This document shows, piece after piece, positions 52,685-62,540 of a DNA stretch of 64,000 nucleotides (position 1 is its first letter; each line of letters opens with the position of its first letter). This DNA is from DATJBF01 sp035516795 (GTDB lineage Bacteria; Verrucomicrobiota; Verrucomicrobiia; Palsa-1439). The notes below the pieces were generated by a model that did not search any database, was not told the DNA's origin, and saw nothing but the letters and a program-made list of their open reading frames with translations. The stretch is taken from assembly GCA_035516795.1 (NCBI GenBank), contig DATIZX010000011.1, positions 1 to 64,000 on the forward strand. Direction: 5' to 3'. The translations under genes and the position numbers were made by a program.

Positions 52685-54460
52685 ATGAGTTTGTTTAAAC
52701 CCAACGTCAAGCTGTCGCGCCTGTTCAGTCCCGTGGACGTATTGGTGCTGGCGGCTCTGGGAGCGATCATTTACGGATTGATCGCGGTCGGCTCGGAATT
52801 CTCGGGCGTGTTGCGGCCGGTGGTAGAGATTAATCTGAGTCCGTGGGCCTTGCCGCGCTACACGATGCTCAGTTTGTTCCGAGGCTTTGCGGCCTATTTC
52901 ATTTCCCTGGTCTTCACATTGGTTTACGGATACGTCGCCGCGTACAACCAGCGTGCCGAGCGGATCATGGTGCCGCTGTTGGATATTCTTCAGAGTATTC
53001 CCGTGCTGGGATTTCTTCCGTCGCTGGTATTGGCTTTGGTTGCAGCCTTTCCCCACAGCAATGTGGGATTGGAACTCGCTTGTATTCTTATGATCTTTAC
53101 CGGGCAGGCATGGAATATGACCTTCAGTTTCTACCATTCCCTGCGGTCAATCCCGCAGGAACTGCGCGATGCAGCGCGGGTGTATCGGCTGACGGCGTGG
53201 CAGCGGTTGCTGCAACTCGAGTTGCCGAGTTCGGCTGTCGGTCTGGTATGGAATTCAATGATGAGCATGGCCGGCGGTTGGTTCTTTCTGACGGTAGTCG
53301 AAGCCTTTACGCTCGGGGATAAAGATTTCCGCCTGCCCGGAATCGGCTCGTATATGAGCGTGGCCATGGCCAAAGGCGACGGCGCAGCCATGATTTACGG
53401 CGTGATCGCCATGATGGTAATGATCGTTGCTGTGGACCAGTTGTTCTGGCGTCCGATCGTCGCCTGGTCGCAGAAATTCAAACTCGAAGAGACAGAAGCG
53501 GCTACGCAATCCGGATCTTTCATGTTGGAACTCCTTCAAAGATCGCGGCTTTTGCGGTGGGTAGACAACCGCGTCTGGACTCCCTTGGTCGCGATGGGTC
53601 AGCCACGCCTGTTGTTGGCGACCAAACCCGGCCCGATGTTGATTTCCCCCGGCTCGGCGACGAACGGGGTCCGCACGTTGGAAGAGGAGAGTCCTCAACC
53701 GCAAAAGACTGCTCGGAAGCTGTTAGGGCGATGTGCGGTGATCATCATATTGCTGGGAATCGTATGGGGCGTAGCCAGTGTCGCGAAGCTCTTGGCGCAA
53801 TTGAATGCCGCGGATTGGCTGCACGTCGGCAAGCTGACCTCGTTGACATTTCTGCGTGTATTCGCTGCGGTGGCCATCGGAACGCTTTGGACGGTGCCGG
53901 TAGGCGTGGCTGTAGGGCTCAGTCCCAAGTTGTCGCGCATCACGCAACCGGTGATTCAGATGATGGCTTCGTTTCCGGCGCCAATGCTCTACCCATTGGT
54001 GCTGATCCTATTGCACGCGGCCGGCGTTAGCATCAACTATGGAGCGGTCGCGCTGATATTGTTGGGAACCCAGTGGTATATTTTGTTTAATGTAATCGCG
54101 GGAGCGACGGCATTGCCGCAAGATTTGCGCGAAGTCGCGACGATGTATCGAATGGGTACGTGGGAGAAATGGCGGCGGCTGATTCTGCCGGGCATCTTTC
54201 CGTATCTCGTCACCGGCTGGGTGACCGCAGCGGGCGGTGCCTGGAATGCCAGTATCGTCGCCGAGTATGTGCCTTTCCGTAACGAGACACTGGTGGCCGA
54301 CGGAGTGGGAGCCGCTATCAGCGTAGCCACTGCCGGTGAGCATTTCGCGATGCTGGCGGCATGTGTGCTGGCAATGTGCGTGGCGGTGGTGGGAATCAAT
54401 CGCATTCTTTGGAAACGGCTGTACAATTTGGCAGAAGACAAATTCGCTCTGACAAAGTGA
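52685..54460 (+). CDS. ABC transporter permease, two permease domains fused
   Basis: 591 residues made of two BPD_transp_1 halves (about 70-270 and 375-585), each with its own EAA loop: IPQELRDAARVYRLTAWQRL and LPQDLREVATMYRMGTWEKW. The halves resemble SsuC/NrtB-type permeases of nitrate/taurine-class importers. One chain thus supplies the whole membrane channel. The ATPase gene follows after 6 bases. No substrate-binding protein gene is adjacent, so the substrate is open. Confidence 0.85.
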   Translation: MSLFKPNVKLSRLFSPVDVLVLAALGAIIYGLIAVGSEFSGVLRPVVEINLSPWALPRYTMLSLFRGFAAYFISLVFTLVYGYVAAYNQRAERIMVPLLDILQSIPVLGFLPSLVLALVAAFPHSNVGLELACILMIFTGQAWNMTFSFYHSLRSIPQELRDAARVYRLTAWQRLLQLELPSSAVGLVWNSMMSMAGGWFFLTVVEAFTLGDKDFRLPGIGSYMSVAMAKGDGAAMIYGVIAMMVMIVAVDQLFWRPIVAWSQKFKLEETEAATQSGSFMLELLQRSRLLRWVDNRVWTPLVAMGQPRLLLATKPGPMLISPGSATNGVRTLEEESPQPQKTARKLLGRCAVIIILLGIVWGVASVAKLLAQLNAADWLHVGKLTSLTFLRVFAAVAIGTLWTVPVGVAVGLSPKLSRITQPVIQMMASFPAPMLYPLVLILLHAAGVSINYGAVALILLGTQWYILFNVIAGATALPQDLREVATMYRMGTWEKWRRLILPGIFPYLVTGWVTAAGGAWNASIVAEYVPFRNETLVADGVGAAISVATAGEHFAMLAACVLAMCVAVVGINRILWKRLYNLAEDKFALTK

Positions 54461-54466
54461 CGAAAT

Positions 54467-55843
54467 ATGGCACTGGAAAAGGACATCATTTGCGAAACGC
54501 GCAATGTCACCAAGACCTTCCGCTTGCCGGGCGGCAAGGAATTGAAGGTGCTGGACAACATCAGCCTGGACGTACGCCGCAACGATATCACCTGCATCCT
54601 CGGTCCCAGCGGCTGTGGCAAGTCGACATTGGTGCGGATTCTCACCGGTCTGGTTGAACCATCTTCCGGTGAAGTGCTGGTGCACGGTCAACGCTTGCGC
54701 GGATTGAGCGCGGCTGTCTCAATGGTGTTTCAGAGCTTCGCCTTGTATCCGTGGCTGACGGTCGCAGAAAACGTGGCGATGGGACTAAATGGTCGCGGCA
54801 TCGATAGGAAGAAAAGCGCTGAGTTGGTAGCCCGGGCGGTGGACCGAGTTGGTCTGGAAGGATTTGAGGAGGCTTACCCGAAAGAATTGTCGGGCGGCAT
54901 GAAGCAGCGCGTTGGCATCGCACGGGCGCTGGTGGCGCAGCCGGAACTGCTTTGCATGGATGAGCCGTTCAGCGGTTTAGACGTGCTGACGGCCGAGAAC
55001 ATGCGGGTGGAGTTGGTCAATCTCTGGCAGGACGCGAAGACCGATCCGAACAGTGTGGTGGTGGTGACACACAACATCAACGAGGCCGTATTTCTGGCCA
55101 CGCGCATCGTCGTCATGAGCGCTAAGCCCGGGCAAATCCGCAAAATTCTCGACAATCCATTGCCCTACCCACGGGACTATCGCGACCCAGCCTTCATCGC
55201 CATGAGTGATCGGATTCATGATATCTTGACCACAGCGCTGATTCCTGACGAACCGATTATGCCACCGGCGATTCCCGCTGCCCCATCGGCAATCGTCGCG
55301 ACAAAGCTGGTGCGTATCGTGCCACTGCCGAACGTCAACGTTGGCGAAATGATCGGGTTATTGGAACGCGTGGATAACGCTGGTGGCACGGCGGACATCT
55401 TCGATTTGTCCGTAGAGATCGGCAAAGAGTTCGGCAAGATTTTGGAGTTGGTGAAAGCGGCGGAACTTCTGGATTTCGTGGATACGCCGAAACACCTGGT
55501 CACGCTCACCCCATTAGGCCGGCAACTTCTCGCAGCCAAGGTGAACGATCGCAAGCGCCTCATGAATCAACAACTGCGGGAATTGCAGTTGATCCGACGC
55601 ATTATCGAGATGCTGCAGACCCAGGAGGGAAAGGCCATCGATGAGGACTTGGTATTGGAGGAACTGGCTGTGTGGTTGCCTACGGAAAAACCGCAGGTGA
55701 TGTTTAAGGGAATTGTCCGTTGGGGACGTTATGCAGAATTGCTCGGTTACAATGCCGACGAGCGAAAGCTGTATCTTGACCTCGAAAGCACCTCCGCTCC
55801 ATCGCAACAACCCTTGGCGCTGGACCAACCTAAAACTGGCTGA
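54467..55843 (+). CDS. ABC transporter ATPase with AAA-associated C-terminal domain
   Basis: 458 residues. ABC domain 1-250: Walker A LGPSGCGKSTLVRIL, Q-loop VFQSFALYPWLTV, signature LSGGMKQRVGIARAL, Walker B LLCMDEPFSGLD, switch His in VVVTHNINEA. The remaining 200 residues match the AAA-associated C-terminal domain (PF09821-like), which is found on ATPases of the nitrate/sulfonate import class and often thought to sense or regulate. Directly follows the two-domain permease; a terminator follows at 55876. Confidence 0.88.
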   Translation: MALEKDIICETRNVTKTFRLPGGKELKVLDNISLDVRRNDITCILGPSGCGKSTLVRILTGLVEPSSGEVLVHGQRLRGLSAAVSMVFQSFALYPWLTVAENVAMGLNGRGIDRKKSAELVARAVDRVGLEGFEEAYPKELSGGMKQRVGIARALVAQPELLCMDEPFSGLDVLTAENMRVELVNLWQDAKTDPNSVVVVTHNINEAVFLATRIVVMSAKPGQIRKILDNPLPYPRDYRDPAFIAMSDRIHDILTTALIPDEPIMPPAIPAAPSAIVATKLVRIVPLPNVNVGEMIGLLERVDNAGGTADIFDLSVEIGKEFGKILELVKAAELLDFVDTPKHLVTLTPLGRQLLAAKVNDRKRLMNQQLRELQLIRRIIEMLQTQEGKAIDEDLVLEELAVWLPTEKPQVMFKGIVRWGRYAELLGYNADERKLYLDLESTSAPSQQPLALDQPKTG

Positions 55844-55875
55844 GGTGGCGGAAGACGTTCTTTCCCCAAAAGGAG

Positions 55876-55906
55876 GAGGCCGAGGTTTGGTTCCTCGGCC
55901 TCTTTG
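55876..55906 (+). terminator. Rho-independent terminator
   Basis: GAGGCCGAGG (55876-55885) pairs with CCTCGGCCTC (55893-55902) and is followed by a short T-run. It ends the ABC transporter operon. Confidence 0.7.
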
Positions 55907-56094
55907 GTCGTTGGCGTGGAGAAGCGCCGTTCGACGAGGTATGGTGTGGTATAGGGTGAGTGACTGTTAAGCAGGGTCGATGCCAACGGTCGTGTGGACG
56001 ACTTTTTCGTACGAAAGGCAAGAAATTGCCAAGCGAGGCCAAGATTTGTCTCAAAATTGTGCCTGAGGAACTTTCAACTTTGCGAGTTGCGCAC

Positions 56095-56122
56095 TTGACG
56101 GCGCTCGGCGCTTTGATACGGT
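56095..56122 (+). promoter_or_regulatory. Possible promoter of tig-clpP-clpX
   Basis: TTGACG (56095-56100) and TACGGT (56117-56122) with a 16-base spacer; the first box is good, the second is weak. The tig start lies 34 bases further on. Confidence 0.35.
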
Positions 56123-56155
56123 GGGCAATTCATTGACTGGGGGGTAATAAAATCG

Positions 56156-57466
56156 ATGGCTGTTACAGTTGAAAATACCGCGCCTTGCCGTAAGACACTA
56201 CGGGTGGAGGTCGACGCCGCGCGAGTGGCTGGCACCCGCGCCGAAATTGTACAAGAATTCCGCAAATTCGCCAACATTCCGGGTTTCCGGCCCGGGAAAG
56301 CGCCCGAACCGATGGTTGAAAAGCGCTATGGCGGAGAGATTGACGAAGAGTTGCGGAAACGGCTGATTCCTGAAAGCTACCGGGAAGCCCTGGCCGAACA
56401 GAAGCTGAAGGTGGTCGGCTATCCTCAGGTGGAATCTGTCGAGTACAAACACGGTCGACCCTTGATTTACACCGCCGCGGTGGATACGGCGCCAGAGTTT
56501 GCCGTTCCGGAATACAAGGGCATTCCGCTGAAGAAAAAACCGGTGGCGACAAAGGAGGAAGACGTCACCAAGACACTCGAATCTCTGCGAGAGCAGCAGG
56601 CGGATTTCGTGGCGGTCGAGGGACGCGCACTTCGCGCTGGAGATTTTGCCATCATCAATTACACCGGTGTCGCCGACGGTAAGCCCATTGGCGAATTGTC
56701 GCCCGAGGCGAAAAGTCTGGGCGAGAACAAGGATTTCTGGTTGCTAATCTCCTCCGAATCGTTTCTTCCCGGTTTCTGCGATCAACTCGTCGGGGCTCAA
56801 GCGGGTGAGAAGCGTCAGGTGCTGGTCGATTTTCCAGCGGACTTTCCACAAAAGCCGCTGGCTGGAAGAAAGGCGACTTTTTTTGTGGACCTCGTAGCAA
56901 TCAAGGAGAAGAAGCTGCCGGACATCAATGACGAATTTGCCAAGAAGCTCGGATTAGACAGTGTTGAGAAGCTTAACGAGAGTGTTCGCCAGACGTTGCT
57001 GGCGGAGGCTGAGCGCGAACAGAATGCGGATTTGCGCCGACAAGTCGTGAATCATTTGCTCAGCAAAGTGGTGTTTGAGTTGCCAGATTCGCTCGTGCAG
57101 CAGGAGACGCGCAGTATCATTTACGACGTAGTCCGCGAGAACAGTTTGCGCGGAGCCACCAAGGAGCAACTCGAAGAAAAGAAGAACGAGATCTTCGGGT
57201 TTGCTTCCCAGAGCGCTCAAGAACGGCTGCGCACCTCATTCATCCTCGACGCGATCGCTCAGGCCGAAAAGCTCAAGGTCGAAGAGGCCGAAGTGGAGCA
57301 ACGCATCGCACAATTGGCGCAACGGGCCCGTACCACTCCGGAGCGTCTCAAGGCACAATTGACTGAAAAAGGCGGACTGGAAGAGATCGAAGAGCAGATT
57401 CTGATCAGCAAGACGCTGGATTTTCTGGTCGCTAATGCGAAGATTGAAACTGCTTCCGGGGCCTAG
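56156..57466 (+). CDS. tig: Trigger factor
   Basis: 436 residues. Ribosome-bound chaperone and prolyl isomerase that meets nascent chains. N-terminal ribosome-binding domain with the signature NIPGFRPGKAPEPMVEKRYG, a FKBP-type PPIase domain (about 155-245; DFAIINYTGVADGKPIGEL, FCDQLVGAQAGEKRQVLVDF), and the long helical C-terminal chaperone domain. First gene of a tig-clpP-clpX unit; its stop is directly followed by the clpP leader. A typical bacterial arrangement. Confidence 0.95.
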   Translation: MAVTVENTAPCRKTLRVEVDAARVAGTRAEIVQEFRKFANIPGFRPGKAPEPMVEKRYGGEIDEELRKRLIPESYREALAEQKLKVVGYPQVESVEYKHGRPLIYTAAVDTAPEFAVPEYKGIPLKKKPVATKEEDVTKTLESLREQQADFVAVEGRALRAGDFAIINYTGVADGKPIGELSPEAKSLGENKDFWLLISSESFLPGFCDQLVGAQAGEKRQVLVDFPADFPQKPLAGRKATFFVDLVAIKEKKLPDINDEFAKKLGLDSVEKLNESVRQTLLAEAEREQNADLRRQVVNHLLSKVVFELPDSLVQQETRSIIYDVVRENSLRGATKEQLEEKKNEIFGFASQSAQERLRTSFILDAIAQAEKLKVEEAEVEQRIAQLAQRARTTPERLKAQLTEKGGLEEIEEQILISKTLDFLVANAKIETASGA

Positions 57467-57520
57467 ATGTCGTTGGCAGGCGGCAGAAGAAATGCTAACA
57501 TCAGCCTAAAAGGAACGAAA

Positions 57521-58147
57521 ATGGACAAAGCCCAGATTCTGGTACCCATGGTGGTGGAACAGACCGGACGCGGCGAACGCGGGTACGATATCTACTCGCG
57601 TTTGCTGAAGGATCGCATCGTGTTCATTGGCACACCCATCGATGACAATGTGGCGAATTTGATCATTGCGCAGATGCTTTACTTGCAGTCTGAAGACCCG
57701 GCGAAAGACATCAACCTGTACATCAATTCCCCGGGTGGTTCGGTTACCGCCGGCATGGCCATTTACGACACGATGCAGTTCGTCAAATGCGATGTGACGA
57801 CGTATTGTGTCGGCCAGGCAGCCAGTATGGGCGCGGTGCTGTTGGCGGCCGGCACGAAAGGCAAACGGTTCTCGTTGCCCAACGCTCGGATTATGATTCA
57901 TCAACCTTGGGGTGGCGTCCAGGGAGCAGCCGCCGACATCAGCATCCAAGCCAAAGAGATCCTCCGCACCCGCGACCGGCTCAACGAGATTCTCGCGTTG
58001 CATACGGGCAAGCCCATTGAAACGATCGCCAAAGATACCGATCGTGATTTCTTCATGTCCGCCGCTGAATCGCGGGATTATGGATTGGTGGACGATGTCG
58101 TGAAATCCCGGCGCGACATCGAGAAAAAACCGGAGAAGAAGGATTAA
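57521..58147 (+). CDS. clpP: ATP-dependent Clp protease proteolytic subunit
   Basis: 208 residues from the ATG at 57521, chosen because AAAGGA lies 7 bases upstream and the family starts about here; an in-frame ATG at 57467 is less likely. Catalytic Ser102 in GQAASMGAVLL and His127 in RIMIHQPWGG are clear, with the catalytic Asp in KDTDRDFFMS. Also IYDTMQFVKC and YINSPGGSVTAGMA. Forms the 14-mer chamber served by ClpX, encoded 8 bases downstream. Confidence 0.95.
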   Translation: MDKAQILVPMVVEQTGRGERGYDIYSRLLKDRIVFIGTPIDDNVANLIIAQMLYLQSEDPAKDINLYINSPGGSVTAGMAIYDTMQFVKCDVTTYCVGQAASMGAVLLAAGTKGKRFSLPNARIMIHQPWGGVQGAAADISIQAKEILRTRDRLNEILALHTGKPIETIAKDTDRDFFMSAAESRDYGLVDDVVKSRRDIEKKPEKKD

Positions 58148-58155
58148 GGAGTTTT

Positions 58156-59445
58156 GTGGCCCGTCCCAGCAATCTGACGATGTGCAGTTTCTGTGGCAAG
58201 ACGCACGGAGAGGTGCGCAAGCTGATTGCCGGACCCGGCGTGTACATCTGCGACAACTGTATTACCGTCTGCAAAAGCATCCTCGACAAGGAACTGGGCC
58301 AACTGAAAACGAAAGCGCCCTCGGGGTTTCGCCTGAATGTTCCCAAGCCCAGCGAGATTCGTCGGCAGCTTGATCAATATGTGGTCGGTCAGGAACAGGC
58401 GAAGAAGACCATCGCCGTGGCAGTCCACAATCACTACAAGCGGATTCAGCAGGACGGCTCCAGTTCGGAGAAAGCCGCCGGTGCGGCCCGGCTGGAAGAG
58501 CATCGGGACGTTGAGATCGAGAAAAGCAATATCTTGTTGATCGGGCCTACCGGGTCCGGCAAAACGCTGTTGGCGCGTACGCTGGCCCGGGTGCTCGACG
58601 TGCCCTTCTGCATCGCCGACGCCACAACCTTGACCGAAGCGGGCTACGTCGGCGAGGACGTGGAGAATATCATTTTAAGGCTCCTGCAGAGTTCGGACTA
58701 CGACGTGAAGCAGGCTGAACTCGGGATCGTCTATATCGACGAGATCGACAAGATCGGCCGCAAGAGCGATTCCGCCAGCATCACGCGCGATGTTTCCGGA
58801 GAGGGCGTTCAACAAGCGCTGCTCAAGATCCTCGAGGGCACCATCTGCAATGTTCCCCCACAGGGTGGTCGCAAACACCCGCACCAAGAATATATCCAGG
58901 TGAACACCGAACATATTCTTTTCATTTGCGGCGGCGCCTTTATCGGATTGGATAAGATCATACAGCGTCGTGCCGCCGGCTCTGTTCTTGGATTCGGGCG
59001 AGCAGAGGAGAATGCGAACTTGGATGATCCTTCCCGAAAAGCGACGCTCGTGGAGCCGGAAGACCTGCTGAAATTTGGGTTGATCCCGGAGTTGATCGGT
59101 CGTTTGCCCGTGGTTTCTGTCCTGAACGAGTTGACCGAGCCGGAGCTGATTTCAATCCTGACCGAAACCAAGAACGCCATGGTTAAGCAGTACAGTAAGC
59201 TTTTCGCGATGGAAGGCGTCCATCTGAATTTCACCAAGGACGCACTGCAGGCGCTGGCCGAGGACGCGCGTAGAAAGGGCACCGGCGCGCGTGCCTTGCG
59301 CGCTCTGCTGGAACGGCTGATGCTTGATTTGATGTACGAAATCCCGTCGCGCGACGATATCGCCGAAGTCACCATCAACCGCGGCGTTGTCGAGGGCAAA
59401 CGCGAACCGCACATCCGAAAAAAGCAATCCAAAGACGCCGCATAA
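58156..59445 (+). CDS. clpX: Clp protease ATP-binding subunit ClpX
   Basis: 429 residues starting at GTG 58156 with AAGGAG upstream. N-terminal zinc-binding domain with Cys10, Cys13, Cys32 and Cys35 (MCSFCGK ... YICDNC), Walker A GPTGSGKTLLART, Walker B YIDEIDKIGRK, pore loop GYVGEDVE, sensor NVPPQGGRKHPHQEY and IGRLPVVSVLNEL. It unfolds substrates for ClpP. Third gene of the unit. Confidence 0.95.
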   Translation: MARPSNLTMCSFCGKTHGEVRKLIAGPGVYICDNCITVCKSILDKELGQLKTKAPSGFRLNVPKPSEIRRQLDQYVVGQEQAKKTIAVAVHNHYKRIQQDGSSSEKAAGAARLEEHRDVEIEKSNILLIGPTGSGKTLLARTLARVLDVPFCIADATTLTEAGYVGEDVENIILRLLQSSDYDVKQAELGIVYIDEIDKIGRKSDSASITRDVSGEGVQQALLKILEGTICNVPPQGGRKHPHQEYIQVNTEHILFICGGAFIGLDKIIQRRAAGSVLGFGRAEENANLDDPSRKATLVEPEDLLKFGLIPELIGRLPVVSVLNELTEPELISILTETKNAMVKQYSKLFAMEGVHLNFTKDALQALAEDARRKGTGARALRALLERLMLDLMYEIPSRDDIAEVTINRGVVEGKREPHIRKKQSKDAA

Positions 59446-59665
59446 TTTGCCCTCTCATTGCGTGAAACTCCTTCCTTCGCGGAATGAGCCGGTCACCGCA
59501 CGCTCGTGCCGCGCGGGCGGCCAAGGAACGACGCAGACGCCAACCTCTGAAACTCGTTCGTCGCGCATCTGGGGGGACGTTGCTTTGGCCGGTCCCATTA
59601 CGAGGAAAACGAGTCGGTCGCAATTGTGTTGACCGAGCGCAGAAAGTTCTTCATCACTCTGCGCC

Positions 59666-61018
59666 GTGACCAGCGAACATCCAACGAAAATGCCTCATGG
59701 CGTGGGAAACGCCTACCTGTTCCAGATCTTTAACACGATATCGTTTTCGATTGTCTTAACGACCCCGATGCTGCTCTATTTTAAGGGGCTCGGCGCGTCG
59801 GGAACGGTCTTGGGCATTCTCACCGCGTTGCCTTCGCTATTGAATATTCTGCAAATGCCAGCGGCGCGCTTCGTCGAGCAGGTGGGTTACCGAAAGTTCG
59901 TGTTGCGAGGCTGGAGTCTCCGCAGTCTGTTCATTCTCGGCATCGCCGGCGTCGCGTTTCTCCCGGCCAAAATCGATGCTTCGACAAGAATGGCGCTCGT
60001 CTTGTTTCTCTTGTTTGCCTACAACACGTCACGCGGCATCTCGGTGTGCGGCTATTTGCCGTGGATCACGCAGTGGATTCCCGAAGCCGTGCGGGGCCGC
60101 TATTTGTCTCGCGACTGGATCTGCAATTCGGCCGCGACGGTGGCAACGTCATTGGCCACTGCGGCTTATCTTTTCTATGGAACGTCGCAACGAATGTTCG
60201 GCACTGTGTTTCTTGCCAGTTTTGTGGCAGCAATGATCAGTTTGTTGTTCCTCCGACAAATTCCAGACGTAAAGCCGCCTCACACCGGCAGCGGGAAAGG
60301 CGTGCCCTGGAAAGAGATTGCAGTCTATCCGCCTTTTTTTCGGTTGCTCGTGTACAACGTGATCGTCTTCGGCGCGCTCGCCGGCGGCGGCGTATTTTGG
60401 GTTCCGTGTTTGCGCGACCAGTTTCAATTGACGGATACCGAAATCCTCTTGTTCGGCGCGATTTCGCCAACGGTGATGTCGATTAGCCTGTTGTGGCTGG
60501 GACACGTGGTGGATCGGGTCGGCAGTCGTCCGATATTGGCGCTGGCGAACGTGATGTTGGCGGTGCATCTCTTTTCGTGGGGCAGTTTGTCCGCGCATCT
60601 GCTGCCTTTGTCGTGGTGGGGCATCCTGTTGATTCAGGTCACGTCTGGTATTTCGCTCGCCGCCTTAAACCTCGGGAATCAACGAATGGCAATGGGCATT
60701 GTACCGGCGATGGGGCGCAGTCATTTCTTGGCATTATTCAGTGTGGTCAATGGTTTGACTTTGGGGGTGCTGCCGATTGCCTGGGGCATCGCGCTGGACA
60801 GTCTGGCCGGATGGCATCACGGCTGGCGCCACTGGGAATGGAATCATTTCAGCGCTCTCTACCTGGCTTTGGCTTTGGTGGCGCTCATTGCTCAGCTTTG
60901 GCATGCTCGATTGACCGAACCACGCGCCATGACCACGGAGGATTTCTTCCGCGAACTGCTTTTGGAGACGCCGGCACGAGCCCTGAGTCGTCTTTGGGCA
61001 CGCCGGCCATTCCCCTGA
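59666..61018 (+). CDS. MFS transporter
   Basis: 450 residues with about 12 membrane spans, start at GTG 59666. Segments such as GLGASGTVLGILTALPSLLN, VLFLLFAYNTSRGISVCGYL, GGGVFWVPCLRDQFQLTDTE and ISLLWLGHVVDRVGSRPILA fit a major facilitator. The substrate is not deducible. The gap 59446-59665 shows no gene. The MFS gene precedes the his genes with 63 bases between; whether they share a transcript is unknown. Confidence 0.8.
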   Translation: MTSEHPTKMPHGVGNAYLFQIFNTISFSIVLTTPMLLYFKGLGASGTVLGILTALPSLLNILQMPAARFVEQVGYRKFVLRGWSLRSLFILGIAGVAFLPAKIDASTRMALVLFLLFAYNTSRGISVCGYLPWITQWIPEAVRGRYLSRDWICNSAATVATSLATAAYLFYGTSQRMFGTVFLASFVAAMISLLFLRQIPDVKPPHTGSGKGVPWKEIAVYPPFFRLLVYNVIVFGALAGGGVFWVPCLRDQFQLTDTEILLFGAISPTVMSISLLWLGHVVDRVGSRPILALANVMLAVHLFSWGSLSAHLLPLSWWGILLIQVTSGISLAALNLGNQRMAMGIVPAMGRSHFLALFSVVNGLTLGVLPIAWGIALDSLAGWHHGWRHWEWNHFSALYLALALVALIAQLWHARLTEPRAMTTEDFFRELLLETPARALSRLWARRPFP

Positions 61019-61081
61019 GCTGCTGACGGACTCAAAAGCCTGTACTTGTGCGGGGAAATCGACTCCGTGTAAAGTAGTGCT

Positions 61082-61702
61082 GTGATAGCGCTTGTTGATT
61101 ACGGAATGGGGAACCTGCGTAGCGTCGAAAAGGCGCTGACGCGGGTTGGCGCCGACGTCCGCATCGTGAGTGACCGGCAATCGGTGCTCGTGGCAGACGC
61201 AACAGTGCTGCCGGGCGTGGGGGCTTTCGGCGATTGCATGAAGAATTTGGAGAAGGTCGGTCTGATCGAAACCATTTGCGAATTCATCGCTTCGAAGCGC
61301 CCATTTTTGGGGATCTGTCTCGGCTTTCAGGCAATGTTTGAGTCTAGTGACGAAGCCCGGGGCATCCGAGGCTTGGCGCTCTTCCCGGGAACGGTGCCGC
61401 GCTTCGCCGCCAACGGTTTGAAGGTCCCGCACATGGGTTGGAACCGATTGCGTATCCAAAAACGGGATTGCCCATTGTTGAGAGGCGTCAAGGACGGCAG
61501 CTATGTTTATTTCGTACACAGCTATTATTGTCTGCCGAAAGACAACTCGCTCGTCTGTGCGACTACCGAGTATGGTTTGGAGTTCTGTTCCATGCTGTGG
61601 GCTGACAACGTGTTTGCGACCCAGTTCCATCCCGAGAAGTCGCAGGCCGTGGGACTGAAGATGCTTGAGAATTTCGTTGGTCTGGCCAATACGAAGAGTT
61701 GA
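61082..61702 (+). CDS. hisH: Imidazole glycerol phosphate synthase glutaminase subunit
   Basis: 206 residues, class I glutamine amidotransferase. It frees ammonia from glutamine for HisF in histidine synthesis. Starts at GTG 61082 (IALVDYGMGNLRSVEKAL). Catalytic Cys79 in PFLGICLGFQAMF; His and Glu in FATQFHPEKSQAVG. The partner hisF is not seen in the window. hisA follows after 51 bases. Confidence 0.95.
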   Translation: MIALVDYGMGNLRSVEKALTRVGADVRIVSDRQSVLVADATVLPGVGAFGDCMKNLEKVGLIETICEFIASKRPFLGICLGFQAMFESSDEARGIRGLALFPGTVPRFAANGLKVPHMGWNRLRIQKRDCPLLRGVKDGSYVYFVHSYYCLPKDNSLVCATTEYGLEFCSMLWADNVFATQFHPEKSQAVGLKMLENFVGLANTKS

Positions 61703-61753
61703 AGTCGTACGGAAGCCACGGTTTGGGCCGACATGAATTCGTGAAGTCCATAA

Positions 61754-62485
61754 ATGAAAACGCCATTTCTTATCTTTCCGGCGATTGACCTCAAGGGTGG
61801 CAAGGTGGTTCGCCTCCGCCAAGGCCGCGCCGAGGCCGTCACGGTTTACAGCGAGGATCCCGCCGCCGTGGCGAAACGCTGGGAAGACGAAGGCGCGCGC
61901 TACCTACACGTCGTCGATCTCGACGGCGCATTTGAAGGCGAGCCGCGCAATTGGGATGGTGTCCGAGCCATTCTGCGTGCCGTGCAGATTCCCATTCAGT
62001 TGGGCGGTGGGCTCCGCCGGCGCGTTCAAGTGGAAAAGGCATTGGAGCTGGGGGTAACCCGCGTTGTGCTGGGCACCGCCGCGTCCGAGGCGTCTGAATT
62101 TCTCACGGCTCTACTTGAGGATTTCGGGCCGCACATTGTGATCGGGATTGACGCGCGCGACGGACTCGTTGCGGTGAAAGGCTGGACTGAAAGGACAAAG
62201 CTGACCGCCATTGAATTCGCCCGGCAAGTCAACCAACTCGGCGTCGCCAACATCATTTATACCGACATTTTAACGGACGGAATGCTGGCCGGGCCGAATT
62301 GCCCGGCGATCGCGTCGGTTTGCGCCGCGGTCACCTGCAACGTCATCGCCAGCGGCGGAGTTTCCAGTCTCGAAGACGTTCACCGCCTGCAGCGCCTCGC
62401 TGAGCAGTATCCAAATCTGGTTGGCGCCGTCATCGGCAAAGCCTTGTACGACGGACGTATCGATTTGAAGCAGATGGAATCATAG
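61754..62485 (+). CDS. hisA: ProFAR isomerase HisA
   Basis: 243 residues, TIM barrel that isomerises ProFAR to PRFAR in histidine synthesis. Catalytic Asp12 in FPAIDLKGGKVVRL and Asp133 in VIGIDARDGLVAVKGW, plus IIYTDILTDGML and the C-terminal phosphate site VIASGGVSSLEDV, GAVIGKALYDGRI. Length normal. Confidence 0.95.
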   Translation: MKTPFLIFPAIDLKGGKVVRLRQGRAEAVTVYSEDPAAVAKRWEDEGARYLHVVDLDGAFEGEPRNWDGVRAILRAVQIPIQLGGGLRRRVQVEKALELGVTRVVLGTAASEASEFLTALLEDFGPHIVIGIDARDGLVAVKGWTERTKLTAIEFARQVNQLGVANIIYTDILTDGMLAGPNCPAIASVCAAVTCNVIASGGVSSLEDVHRLQRLAEQYPNLVGAVIGKALYDGRIDLKQMES

Positions 62486-62540
62486 CGGTGTTGCTACCTC
62501 CTTGCTCCTGACCGTCGGTGAGATGGCGAGTCGATGCCTT

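Noticed and set aside
52407..52685. Frames on both strands in the gap before the ABC permease
   Set aside because: No ribosome sites, unusual composition and no recognised family.
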